The notes under the pieces: model-generated
The model's input: only the letters and a program-made list of their open reading frames with translations
The model's database searches: none
What the model was told of the DNA's origin: nothing
Shown here: piece after piece, positions 45,858-53,797 of the stretch
Layout of the letters: the number at the start of each line of letters is the position of its first letter
Numbering within the stretch: the stretch's first letter is position 1
Assembly: GCF_008704795.1 (NCBI RefSeq)
Contig: NZ_CP023690.1
Location: forward strand, 7,822,501 to 7,886,500
Source: Streptomyces spectabilis
Lineage (GTDB): Bacteria > Actinomycetota > Actinomycetes > Streptomycetales > Streptomycetaceae
Direction of reading: 5' to 3'
DNA: 64,000 bases
Made by a program: the position numbers and the translations under genes

Positions 45858-46002
45858 ACCGCAGCAGCCCGCACGCCGCATGTCCATGGAGGAGAAGTTC
45901 CCGCGCGCCCTGTGGGTGCGCCTCATCGTCTACGTCGCCGTGGGCCACCTGTTCGCGGGCTTCATCTACCTGCTGTTCGTCCTCGGCGGACAGAACCAGT
46001 GA
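45844..46002 (+). CDS. 52-aa single-pass membrane protein (DUF6126-like)
   Basis: A small ORF starting inside the XRE-cupin gene, with GGGAG upstream of the ATG. It has a polar N-terminus (TEPEPQQPARRMSMEEKFPR) and one hydrophobic helix (LWVRLIVYVAVGHLFAGFIY), ending LLFVLGGQNQ. I recall Streptomyces proteins of this size and ending grouped as DUF6126, adjacent to such regulators. The 14-nt overlap implies coupled translation, so it is likely a functional partner of the regulator, for instance in membrane sequestration or transport. This is inference. Confidence 0.75.
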   Translation: MTEPEPQQPARRMSMEEKFPRALWVRLIVYVAVGHLFAGFIYLLFVLGGQNQ

Positions 46003-46029
46003 CGCTTCGCTGGAACTGCCGTCGATCGC

Positions 46030-46078
46030 CTGCGGGTCGTCCGTGGCTGGTCGCGCAGTTCCCCGCGCCCCTTCGGGG
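46030..46078 (-). repeat. Streptomyces dispersed intergenic repeat, copy 2 (inverted)
   Basis: Read on the minus strand this gives a CCCC-GAA-GGGG hairpin followed by GGGGCGCGGGGAACTGCG and an end CCCGCAG, matching the element at 13922-13974 with few changes. It sits between convergent genes, consistent with a terminator function. Confidence 0.75.
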
Positions 46079-46092
46079 TGCTACCGCACCGC

Positions 46093-46890
46093 TCAGTCGA
46101 GCAGTCGCTCGCGCAGCCGCTCGCGCGTCGCAGGCGCGAGGCCGAGCCCCCGGGTGAGGTAGGTCTCGGTGTCGCCCCACGTCTGCTCGATGGTGGCGAA
46201 GGCCGCCGCCAGATACTCGGCGCGGGCGTCGAACAGCGGGCTCAGGAGCTCCATGACCTCGGCCGACATGGCGTCCGGCGAGGTGCTGCTGCGGTGCACC
46301 TTGTAGCGGCGGTGCGCCGCGTTCGACTCCAGGTAGTCCGCCTCGATCGCCTCGCGCTCCACGCCGACGGCGAGCAGCGCGACGGCGATCGACAGGCCCG
46401 CGCGGTCCTTGCCCGCCGCACAGTGCATCAGCGCGGGCACGCTGTCCTCGGCGAGCGCGTGCAGCACCCGGCCGTGCTCGGCCGTGCGCTCCCGGATGAT
46501 CGTGCGGTACGAGGACGCCATGCGCTCGGCGGCCTTGCCGTCGGACAGGATCGAGCGCAGCTGGTCCAGGTCGCCGTCGCGCACCATCTTCCAGAACTCG
46601 GCGCCGTCGGCGGGGTCGGTCAGCGGTAGATTCACGTTGCGCACGCCCGGCAGCTCCACGTCCGGGCCCTCGAGGCGCTGGTCCGCGGCGTTGCGGAAGT
46701 CGAAGACCGTGTGCAGGCCGAGCGACGCGAGGAACACGGCGTCGGCGGCGGTGGCGTGTGCGAGGTGCCCACTGCGGAAGAGCACGCCGTGCCGGACCCG
46801 GCGGCCGTCGACGGTCGGAAGCCCGCCCACGTCACGGAAGTTGCGCACACCGGCAAGCTCGGGTTCGGTCGACGGAACCTGCTGCGTCAC
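46093..46890 (-). CDS. Tyrosine-protein phosphatase (Y_phosphatase3 type)
   Basis: A 265-aa dual-specificity/tyrosine phosphatase-like protein. NFRDVGGLPTVDGRRVRHGVLFRSG at residues ~17-42 is the conserved N-terminal block. LMHCAAGKDRAG (~160) is the CX5R phosphate-binding loop with catalytic Cys and Arg, and Asp in the loop as in Mycobacterium PtpB-like enzymes. GTG 46890 has AGGAGAG 4-10 nt upstream; the longer frame lacks support. It is divergent from the alpha-galactosidase. Substrate (phosphotyrosine, phosphoinositide) is unknown. Confidence 0.9.
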   Translation of the reverse strand: MTQQVPSTEPELAGVRNFRDVGGLPTVDGRRVRHGVLFRSGHLAHATAADAVFLASLGLHTVFDFRNAADQRLEGPDVELPGVRNVNLPLTDPADGAEFWKMVRDGDLDQLRSILSDGKAAERMASSYRTIIRERTAEHGRVLHALAEDSVPALMHCAAGKDRAGLSIAVALLAVGVEREAIEADYLESNAAHRRYKVHRSSTSPDAMSAEVMELLSPLFDARAEYLAAAFATIEQTWGDTETYLTRGLGLAPATRERLRERLLD

Positions 46891-47134
46891 GGGCTCTCCT
46901 CTGGGTCGGGGCTGGTCGCCGCTCGTCGGACCGGCCGGGATCGGGGCACCGCGCGGCTCGCCGCGGCGTCCGTCGGCGGCCGGTGGTTGCGCCTTCGACG
47001 ATACGACACGGGTTCCTGAGGCAATCAGTCGTGGCGGAGCGCGCACGGGCGTTGCCCCGGTGGTCGCACGGGCTCGAAGATGTGCGTACGCCCGCGCGGC
47101 TGTTGAGATCTGTCAGAGGACCTGTGGGGGTTTG

Positions 47135-49246
47135 ATGATCGAGGTCGGCGAGGACGGTCGTATGTGGCTCCTCTCGGGGCCCACCAGCAGCTACGCGCTC
47201 CGCCTCACCGGCAGTGACGAACTGCTGCACCTGCACTGGGGCCCGCGGATCGCCCTGGCCGACGCCGAGGCCCTGGCCGCCGCGCCGCTGCCGCCCGAGC
47301 GGCCCTTCGAGTCCCGCCTCGACGGGCACGAGGAGTACCCCGTGGAGGGCGGCCCGCGCTTCGTGCGGCCCGCGCTCTCGGTGCGCGGCGGCGGGGTGCG
47401 GGGCACGGAGTGGCGGTTCGCGAGCGCCTGGCACGACGCGGACGAGCTCCAGCTGAACTTCACCGACCCCGTGCACCACCTGGCGGTGCTGCTCGACTAC
47501 CGCCTGCGCGCCGACGTGGTCGAGCGGTACGCGGTCGTCATGCACCAGGGGCCCGCCGGGTCGCCCGACGTGGAGCTGCTGCGCGCCGACTCGGCCACCT
47601 GGACCCTGCCGCGCCGCGAGCGCTGGCGCCTGTCCCAGCTGCACGGGCGCTGGGCCGCGGAGTCGCGCCTCGTGCGCTCCGGGCTCACGTACGGGGAGCG
47701 GGTCATCGGCAGCCGCCGGGGGCACACCGGGCACCAGCACCTGCCCTGGGTGGCGCTCGACGCCGACGGCGCCACCGAGGAGCACGGTGAGGTCTACGGC
47801 TGCGCGCTCGGCTGGTCCGGGTCGTGGCGCGTCGCGGTGCACCAACTCCCGGACGGCGCCGTGCAGATCACCGGCGGCTCGGGGCACGACGACTCGGGAC
47901 AGCAGGTGCTCGCGCCCGGCACGGCGGTCGTCACGCCGGTGTTCGCCGGCCTGTGGAGCGACGGCGGCTTCGGCGGGGCGAGCCGGGCCTGGCACGCCTA
48001 CCAGCGCGCGCACGTCATCCCGGACGCCGACGAGGTGCGGCCGGTGCTCTACAACTCCTGGGAGGCCACCGGCTTCGACATCTCCGACGAGCAGCAGCGG
48101 GACCTCGCGGAGCGGGCCGCCGAGATGGGCGTCGAGCTGTTCGTCGTCGACGACGCGTGGTTCGGCCGGCGCGTCAGCGACCGGGCCGGGCTCGGCGACT
48201 GGACGCCGAACCCGCAGCGGTTCCCGGGCGGCCTGAAGCCGCTCGCGGACCACGTCCGCGGCCTGGGCATGCGGTTCGGGATCTGGGTGGAGCCGGAGAT
48301 GGTGAACGCGGACAGCGACCTGTACCGCGCGCACCCCGACTGGGTGCAGCACCACCCGGGCCGCACCCGTACGGAGTTCCGCAACCAGCTCGTCCTCAAC
48401 GTCGCGCGGAAGGACGTGCGGGAGCATCTGTGGGAGCGGCTGGACGCGCTGCTCTCCGGCGCCCCGATCGACTATGTGAAGTGGGACTTCAACCGCTGCT
48501 TCACGGACCCCGGCTGGCCCGGGGAAGCCGACCCGCAGCGGCTGTGGTCCGCGCACGTGCACGCCGTCTACGACCTCATCGACCGGCTGCGGGCCGCGCA
48601 CCCCTCCGTCGCCTTCGAGTCCTGCTCTGGCGGCGGCGGCCGGGTCGACCTCGGCATCATCGCCCGTACCGACCAGGTGTGGACCTCGGACAACACCGAC
48701 CCGGCGGACCGCCTCGCCATCCAGCACGGGTTCAGTCAGGTGCACCCCGCGCGCGTGATGGCCGCCTGGGTCACCGACAGCCCCAACACCCAGCTCAACG
48801 GGCGGGTCAGTTCGCTGCGGTTCCGGTTCGTCAGCGCCATGGCCGGGGTGCTCGGCGTCGGCGGCGACCTCACCCGGTGGAGCCAGGCGGAGCTGGCCGA
48901 GGCGCGCGGCTGGGTGGAGCTGTACAAGGAGATCAGGCCCGTCGTGCAGCTCGGCGACCTCTACCGGCTCCGGGCGCCCGACGAGGGGCTCGGCGCGGTG
49001 CAGTACGTGCGGGGCGACGAGGCCGTCGTGCTCGCCTGGCTGCGGGCGCAGGCGTACGGCGAACGACCGCCGCCGGTGCGGCTGCGCGGGCTCGACCCCG
49101 CGGCGGCGTACGCGTGCCGGGACACCGGCGCGGTGCACCGGGGCGCGGTCCTGCTGCACCACGGCCTGCACACGGGCCTCAGCGGGGATCTGGACGCCGC
49201 GGTGTTCCGGCTGCGACGGGTCGCGGCTGCCTCATCGGCACCGTAG
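47135..49246 (+). CDS. GH36 alpha-galactosidase
   Basis: A 703-aa glycoside hydrolase. Residues 1-~310 are the beta-supersandwich; the (beta/alpha)8 barrel follows, with VLYNSWEATGFD (~308) and VDDAWFGRR. YVKWDFNR (~448) has the nucleophile Asp and TSDNTD (~518) the acid/base Asp; FESCSGGGGRVDLG between them is a GH36 hallmark. It ends with a C-terminal beta-sandwich. No signal peptide is seen, so it is intracellular. ATG 47135 has a GGGGG stretch as ribosome site. It hydrolyses terminal alpha-galactosides such as melibiose. Confidence 0.93.
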   Translation: MIEVGEDGRMWLLSGPTSSYALRLTGSDELLHLHWGPRIALADAEALAAAPLPPERPFESRLDGHEEYPVEGGPRFVRPALSVRGGGVRGTEWRFASAWHDADELQLNFTDPVHHLAVLLDYRLRADVVERYAVVMHQGPAGSPDVELLRADSATWTLPRRERWRLSQLHGRWAAESRLVRSGLTYGERVIGSRRGHTGHQHLPWVALDADGATEEHGEVYGCALGWSGSWRVAVHQLPDGAVQITGGSGHDDSGQQVLAPGTAVVTPVFAGLWSDGGFGGASRAWHAYQRAHVIPDADEVRPVLYNSWEATGFDISDEQQRDLAERAAEMGVELFVVDDAWFGRRVSDRAGLGDWTPNPQRFPGGLKPLADHVRGLGMRFGIWVEPEMVNADSDLYRAHPDWVQHHPGRTRTEFRNQLVLNVARKDVREHLWERLDALLSGAPIDYVKWDFNRCFTDPGWPGEADPQRLWSAHVHAVYDLIDRLRAAHPSVAFESCSGGGGRVDLGIIARTDQVWTSDNTDPADRLAIQHGFSQVHPARVMAAWVTDSPNTQLNGRVSSLRFRFVSAMAGVLGVGGDLTRWSQAELAEARGWVELYKEIRPVVQLGDLYRLRAPDEGLGAVQYVRGDEAVVLAWLRAQAYGERPPPVRLRGLDPAAAYACRDTGAVHRGAVLLHHGLHTGLSGDLDAAVFRLRRVAAASSAP

Positions 49247-49355
49247 GCCGCTGTATTCCGGGTTGGTGCAATCTTGACCAATGGCTTATCTCACGCCACG
49301 TCAACCCCATATTACGGTGGCGTAGGTCACTTGACGGAAGGAAAGATGGGGCGAT

Positions 49356-50159
49356 GTGACAGCAGAGTCGACACCCTTCGTCAAGAACGTATCCACCGAG
49401 ACCATCACCTCCTACGCAGCGGTCGGCGACAGCTTCACCGAGGGCGTGGGGGACCCCGGGCCCGACGGGACCTTCGTCGGCTGGGCCGACCGGCTGGCCG
49501 TGCTGCTCGACGACCTGGTACCGGAGCACACCTTCCGCTACGCGAACCTCGCGGTGCGCGGCAAGCTGCTCGACCAGATCGTCGCGGACCAGGTGCCGAG
49601 GGCCAAGGAGCTGGCCCCCGACCTGGTGACGTTCGCCGCTGGCGGCAACGACATCATCCGGCCCGGCACCGACCCGGACGAGGTGGCCGAGCGCTTCGAG
49701 CGGGCCGTCGCCGACCTCTCGTCGGCCGTCGGCACCGTCGTGGTGACCACCGGCTTCGACACCCGCGGCGTGGCCCTCCTCAAGCATCTGCGCGGCAAGA
49801 TCGCCACGTACAACGGCCACGTCCGCGCGGTCGCCGACCGCTACGGCTGTCCGGTGCTCGACCTGTGGTCGCTGAAGACCGTCCAGGACCGCCGGGCCTG
49901 GGACACCGACCGCCTGCACCTGTCGCCCGACGGCCACACGCGCGTGGCGCTGCGCGCGGCCCAGGTGCTCGGCATCCCCGTGCCCGCCGACCCGGACCAG
50001 GCGTGGCCGCCGCTGCCGCCGCGCGGCGCTCTCGAAGAGCGCCGCGACGACATCCACTGGGCGCGCGAGCACCTGGTGCCGTGGATCGGGCGGCGCCTGC
50101 GGGGCGAGTCCTCGGGCGACCACGTGGCGGCGAAGCGGCCGGACCTGATGCCGCTCTAG
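49356..50159 (+). CDS. SGNH/GDSL hydrolase
   Basis: A 267-aa SGNH esterase/lipase. AAVGDSFTEGVGD (~20-33) is block I with the nucleophile Ser. NLAVRGKLL (~65) is block II. AAGGNDI (~93) is block III with oxyanion Asn. DTDRLHLSPDGH (~185) is block V with catalytic Asp and His. GTG 49356 follows GGAAGGAAAG. No signal peptide. A C-terminal ~60-residue extension with WPPLPPRGA is common in Streptomyces members. Substrate unknown. Confidence 0.92.
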   Translation: MTAESTPFVKNVSTETITSYAAVGDSFTEGVGDPGPDGTFVGWADRLAVLLDDLVPEHTFRYANLAVRGKLLDQIVADQVPRAKELAPDLVTFAAGGNDIIRPGTDPDEVAERFERAVADLSSAVGTVVVTTGFDTRGVALLKHLRGKIATYNGHVRAVADRYGCPVLDLWSLKTVQDRRAWDTDRLHLSPDGHTRVALRAAQVLGIPVPADPDQAWPPLPPRGALEERRDDIHWAREHLVPWIGRRLRGESSGDHVAAKRPDLMPL

Positions 50160-50166
50160 GCACACG

Positions 50167-50192
50167 ACCGGTCCGCGCGGGGGTGGACCGGT
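50167..50192. terminator. Hairpin after SGNH hydrolase
   Basis: Perfect 8-bp arms ACCGGTCC / GGACCGGT flank a 10-nt G-rich loop, 7 nt after the stop. No T-run. Confidence 0.5.
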
Positions 50193-50219
50193 GAGGTGAC
50201 AGGACGGGAGTGGCGTCCT

Positions 50220-50240
50220 CGCGCGCGTGCGCGCGCGTGC
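50220..50240. other. Alternating purine-pyrimidine tract
   Basis: A 21-nt strictly alternating C/T-G run (CGCGCGCGTGCGCGCGCGTGC), a sequence able to adopt Z-DNA, in the leader of the SIMPL gene. Confidence 0.5.
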
Positions 50241-50325
50241 TGGGATGGCGGCCAGCCGTCCCCCGCGGGGCGGCGGGCCGCCCCGTGCGGGGCGGATGAC
50301 CGCCACACCGGAAGGACCCCCGCCC

Positions 50326-51084
50326 ATGCCGTCACGCCCGTACGCGCCCGTACGTCCGCTCGCCACCGCCCTGCTCGCCCTCGCGGCGCTCGGGTTCGGC
50401 GCCGCGCCCGCCGGGGCCGCCGCGCCGTCCGCCGAGGCGCCCGCCGCCGCGGCCCAGCGCAACCCCGCCACCGTCACGGTCACCGGCACCGGCTCCGCGA
50501 GCGCGGCGCCGGACCTGGCCGTGGTCAGCATGGGCGTCGAGGTGACCGCGCCGACCTCCCAGAAGGCGCTCGCCGCGCAGAACACCGCCGCGCGTGCGCT
50601 GCTCGCCGCCGTGCGCGAGCAGGGCGTCGCCGAGCGCGACGCCCGCACCGAGAGCCTGTCCCTTTCGGCCGTCTACAAGGAAGACGACGGCGCGTCCAAG
50701 CTGACCGGGTACCGGGCCGCCCAGTCGTTCTCGCTGACCGTGCGCGACCTCGCCGCCACCGGCCGGGTCATCCAGGCCGCGATGGATGCCGCCGGTGACG
50801 CGGGCCGCGTCCACGCCGTGGCCTTCGACGTCGCCGACAAGCGGGAGCTGCGGTCCAAGGCCCGCGCGGCCGCACACGACGACGCGCGCGCCAAGGCGGA
50901 GCAGTACGCGCGGCTGACCGGCCGCCCCCTCGGCCGCCTCGTCTCGCTCAGCGAGAGCGACGGCGGCGGCCCGCGGCCGATGGCCGTGCCCGTGGAGGCC
51001 GTCACCAAGGACCAGGGCGTCCCGGTCGCGCCCGGGGAGATCGAGGACCAGGTGACGCTCACCGCGGTGTACGAGCTGGGCTAG
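50326..51084 (+). CDS. SIMPL (DUF541) domain exported protein
   Basis: A 252-aa predicted secreted protein: a signal peptide to ~residue 35 (LATALLALAALGFGAAPAGA), then a SIMPL domain beginning ATVTVTGTGSASAAPDLAVVSMGVEV. Later KLTGYRAAQSFSLTVRDL and KARAAAHDDARAKAEQYARLTG are family-typical. Such proteins are periplasmic or cell-surface and form oligomeric rings in some species; the role is unclear. ATG 50326 has GGAAGGA upstream; in-frame ATG at 50296 is an alternative. It converges with the TetR gene 4 nt away. Confidence 0.88.
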   Translation: MPSRPYAPVRPLATALLALAALGFGAAPAGAAAPSAEAPAAAAQRNPATVTVTGTGSASAAPDLAVVSMGVEVTAPTSQKALAAQNTAARALLAAVREQGVAERDARTESLSLSAVYKEDDGASKLTGYRAAQSFSLTVRDLAATGRVIQAAMDAAGDAGRVHAVAFDVADKRELRSKARAAAHDDARAKAEQYARLTGRPLGRLVSLSESDGGGPRPMAVPVEAVTKDQGVPVAPGEIEDQVTLTAVYELG

Positions 51085-51088
51085 CCCC

Positions 51089-51706
51089 TCAGTCCCGCAG
51101 GTCACCCACGGACAGGCCGAGCTCCCGGGCGAGCGCCTCGTCCGTCCAGGCGCGGGCGCGGGCCCGGGACACCGCGCCGTACGCCGTGAGCTGCACGGCC
51201 AGGCCGTCGAGCAGCGCCGTCAGACGCAGGGCCGCGCCCATCGGGTCGGGGCAGCGGAACTCGCCCGCGGCCACGCCCTCCGCGATGACCTCGGCGAGCG
51301 CCGCCTTCCAGCGCTGGTCGAGGTCGCGCGTCACCTCCCGCAGGGCGGGCTCGCGCACGGCCGCGGTCCAGCCCTCGATCCACAGCCGCCAGCCCTTGGC
51401 CTGCCCCGTCGGCGCGTACCAGCGCACGGCGGCCCGCAGCCGGCGCAGCGCGGACGTCCGGCGGCGCAGCAGCTTGTCGAGCCGGGCCAGGTCGGCCTCG
51501 GCGGCGTGCGCGAACGCGGCGGCGACCAGCTCGTCCTTGGTCGAGAAGTGGTACAGCACGAGCGCGTTGCTCACCCCGAGCGCGGCCGCGACGTCGGCGA
51601 TGCGCACGGCCGCCACGCCGCGCGCCTCGATCTGCTCGACGGTGGCGGCCAGCAGCTCCACCCGCCGCTCCGCCACGCTCAGTCGTACTCTCACCACGCC
51701 CCGCAC
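51089..51706 (-). CDS. TetR/AcrR-family transcriptional regulator
   Basis: A 205-aa repressor-type protein. The N-terminal helix-turn-helix is ARGVAAVRIADVAAALGVSNALVLYHFSTKDELVAAAF (~28-65), typical of TetR. The remaining ~140 residues form the helical ligand domain with RWYAPTGQAKGWRLWIEGW. It overlaps the upstream dehydrogenase gene by 16 nt, so both form one operon, and a 32-bp inverted repeat upstream of that operon is its likely operator. GTG 51694 is an alternative start. Ligand unknown, perhaps an amino acid metabolite. Confidence 0.9.
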   Translation of the reverse strand: MRGVVRVRLSVAERRVELLAATVEQIEARGVAAVRIADVAAALGVSNALVLYHFSTKDELVAAAFAHAAEADLARLDKLLRRRTSALRRLRAAVRWYAPTGQAKGWRLWIEGWTAAVREPALREVTRDLDQRWKAALAEVIAEGVAAGEFRCPDPMGAALRLTALLDGLAVQLTAYGAVSRARARAWTDEALARELGLSVGDLRD

Positions 51707-52944
51707 CCTACCCAGCGGGGCGTCGCGCGCCTCCGGCGGACGTGGGCGGGGGCGCCCCTGCCGAAGCGCTCGGCGATCTCCGGAAGCCGGTCGGCCGCCA
51801 GGGCGTGGGCGGCGGCCCGGGGCGTGCAGCCGTCGCGCTCCGCGCGCGTGAGCACCTGCCCGACCAGCGCGCGCATGGCGCGACGCGTATGGGCGAAGGC
51901 CTCACCCGCCTTGTCGGGGGCGTCGCCGATGTCGCCGAACAGGGTCCACCACCACCAGGCGTTCGTGCCGGAGTTCACGACGACGTCCGGCAGGACCGTG
52001 ACGCCGCGCGCGGCGAGCAGCCGCTCCGCCTCCGGGAGCACCGGCATGTTCGCGGCCTCGGCGATCCAGCGCGCCGTGACCCGCTCCTGGTTCGCCGCGT
52101 CGATCGCGTACGACACGGCGGCGGGCACCAGGACCTCCGCGTCGGCGGCGAGCCAGGCGTCGTCCGGCAGCTCGCGGTCGCCGGGGCGCAGCGCGGCGCG
52201 GTCGACGGTGCCGTACGCGTCGCGCGCGGCGAGCAGCGCCTCCACGTCGAGGCCCGCGGGGTTGGCGATGGTGCCTTTGATGTCGGCGACGGCCACCACC
52301 GGGAGGCCCGCGCGCGCGAGGAAACGGGCGGTGGCGCCGCCCATCGTGCCGAGGCCCTGCACGGCCACGCGCGCGTGGCGGTGGTCCGCGCCCGCCGCGT
52401 CCAGGGCGGTGAGGACGGACTCGGCGACGCCGCAGCCGCCCACGAGCGCGTCCAGGCCGATCCCGCCGACCTCGACGGCGAAGGCCTCCGCGAGCCGCCG
52501 CCGCGCCGCGGCCGCGTCGTCGAGCAGCGGGTAGACGGCCTGCACGGTGGAGGCCAGGCCCGCGTCGGCGGCGGCCCGGTCCACGACGTCCTGGCTCAGG
52601 CCGAGGTCCTCGCCGGTGTTCCAGAGGGCCTCGACGTACGGCCGCGTCGCCCGCAGATAGCGCACCAGCAGGCCGTAGGCCTCGGGGGCGCGCGGATCGC
52701 AGTCGATGCCGCCCTTGGCGCCGCCGAGCGGGACGTACCGCGCCGCCGGGTCGTAGTGCAGGGCCTCCTTCATGGTCATGCCGCGGGCGAGCCCGGTGAC
52801 CTCCTGGAGGGTGCAGCCCGGCCGCATCCGCAGACCGCCGCTGCACACGCCGCGCACCAGGCGGTCGACGACGAGGAAGCCCTGGCGGCCGGTGACGTGG
52901 TCGGTCCACGTCAGCGAGATCAGGGGCTCGGGCGGCACGGGCAT
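51691..52944 (-). CDS. Glu/Leu/Phe/Val dehydrogenase
   Basis: A 417-aa NAD(P)-dependent amino acid dehydrogenase. GMTMKEALHYDPAARYVPLGGAKGGID (~55-80) has the substrate and catalytic Lys residues (Lys in MTMK and GGAKGG). The coenzyme fold begins VAVQGLGTMGGATARFLARAG (~190). VVNSGTNAWWWW (~325) matches the Glu/Leu-type C-lobe. The protein is a little longer than leucine dehydrogenases. ATG 52944 opens PVPPEPLISLTW; the longer frame runs through the operator. It catalyses reversible oxidative deamination; which amino acid is undecided. Coupled to tetR by overlap. Confidence 0.88.
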   Translation of the reverse strand: MPVPPEPLISLTWTDHVTGRQGFLVVDRLVRGVCSGGLRMRPGCTLQEVTGLARGMTMKEALHYDPAARYVPLGGAKGGIDCDPRAPEAYGLLVRYLRATRPYVEALWNTGEDLGLSQDVVDRAAADAGLASTVQAVYPLLDDAAAARRRLAEAFAVEVGGIGLDALVGGCGVAESVLTALDAAGADHRHARVAVQGLGTMGGATARFLARAGLPVVAVADIKGTIANPAGLDVEALLAARDAYGTVDRAALRPGDRELPDDAWLAADAEVLVPAAVSYAIDAANQERVTARWIAEAANMPVLPEAERLLAARGVTVLPDVVVNSGTNAWWWWTLFGDIGDAPDKAGEAFAHTRRAMRALVGQVLTRAERDGCTPRAAAHALAADRLPEIAERFGRGAPAHVRRRRATPRWVGCGAW

Positions 52945-52971
52945 GCGGACTCCTGTACGGGCTGCTGCGGC

Positions 52972-53003
52972 ACTGGCTACTGACCGATCATTCAGTAGCC
53001 AGT
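52972..53003. promoter_or_regulatory. 32-bp inverted repeat, probable TetR operator
   Basis: Perfect 12-bp arms ACTGGCTACTGA and TCAGTAGCCAGT flank the spacer CCGATCAT. The core TGACCGATCATTCA is TetR-like. It begins 27 nt upstream of the dehydrogenase start, where the promoter should lie, and ends before the AhpD-like gene's 3' end. Autoregulation of the dehydrogenase-tetR operon is inferred. It could also form a hairpin for the AhpD-like transcript. Confidence 0.75.
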
Positions 53004-53026
53004 ACAGCACGGCCGGACCGCGCCGG

Positions 53027-53605
53027 TCACAGGGCGTGCTGCGCTTCGCCCGCCGGGGCCTCGCGCAGGTCGCAGGAGTCCTTGAAGCCCTGACTGGTCA
53101 GGCCCATCGCGGAGTTGAAGCGCGAGCGCAGGTTCTCCACCGCCACGATCATCGTCAGCTCGACGAACGCGGCATCGCCGAGCTCGCGCAGCAGCCGCCC
53201 GGCCAGCTCGTCGTCGACCTCCGGCGGGTTCGCGGTCATCGCCTCCGCGTACGCCATGACGTCGCGCTCCAGGGGCGTGTACACGTCGCTCTCGCGCCAC
53301 ACCGGCACGCCGTGCAGCTTGCGCGGGTCCATGCCGAGCCGGTGGCCCTCCCAGTAGCCGAAGTCCATGCACCAGGAGCAGCCGATGGAGGCCGCCGACG
53401 CCATTACCGCGAGCTCCTTCAGGCCCGCGTCCAGCCTGTCCCACTTGGCCACGGACTGCTCGAAGCGGAGATACGACCACAGGACGCGGCGGTGGTGGGA
53501 CATCGCCTTGCCCGGGTCCAGGACCTTGCCGTAGGCGCGCTTCGAGTACCACTCCATGATCCGGAAGAACAGGGTGCGGGGCGGGGTGAGCGAGATGCGG
53601 GCCAT
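53027..53605 (-). CDS. Carboxymuconolactone decarboxylase/AhpD-like protein
   Basis: A 192-aa helical protein of the CMD/AhpD superfamily. GLKELAVMASAASIGCSWCMDFG (~65-85) contains the redox CxxC (CSWC) and following acidic residue, as in AhpD peroxidases. The C-terminal helices have LTMIVAVENLRSRFNSAMG. ATG 53605 follows GGAGGTGG; five codons upstream are in frame. A peroxidase/reductase role is likely over decarboxylase because of the Cys pair. Divergent from the MBL hydrolase gene. Confidence 0.87.
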   Translation of the reverse strand: MARISLTPPRTLFFRIMEWYSKRAYGKVLDPGKAMSHHRRVLWSYLRFEQSVAKWDRLDAGLKELAVMASAASIGCSWCMDFGYWEGHRLGMDPRKLHGVPVWRESDVYTPLERDVMAYAEAMTANPPEVDDELAGRLLRELGDAAFVELTMIVAVENLRSRFNSAMGLTSQGFKDSCDLREAPAGEAQHAL

Positions 53606-53797
53606 GGGAGCCACCTCCACGTCGTGCGCGGCGTCCTTCGCCGTCGTACCGATGTGACGGACCCGGGGTGCGCGGATGTGACATCGGGGGCCCGTGCGGC
53701 GGTCCGCACGGCCCGCGCGCCCCGGCCCCGGCGGTCGTTGTCAGCGGTGGCGCACATAATGGGGAGGCCTGAGCAGCCCTGTTTCTGGAGGTGCGCC

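Noticed and set aside
46409..47134. Longer N-terminus for the GH36 alpha-galactosidase
   Set aside because: The extra codons are antisense to the tyrosine phosphatase gene; GH36 similarity begins at ATG 47135.
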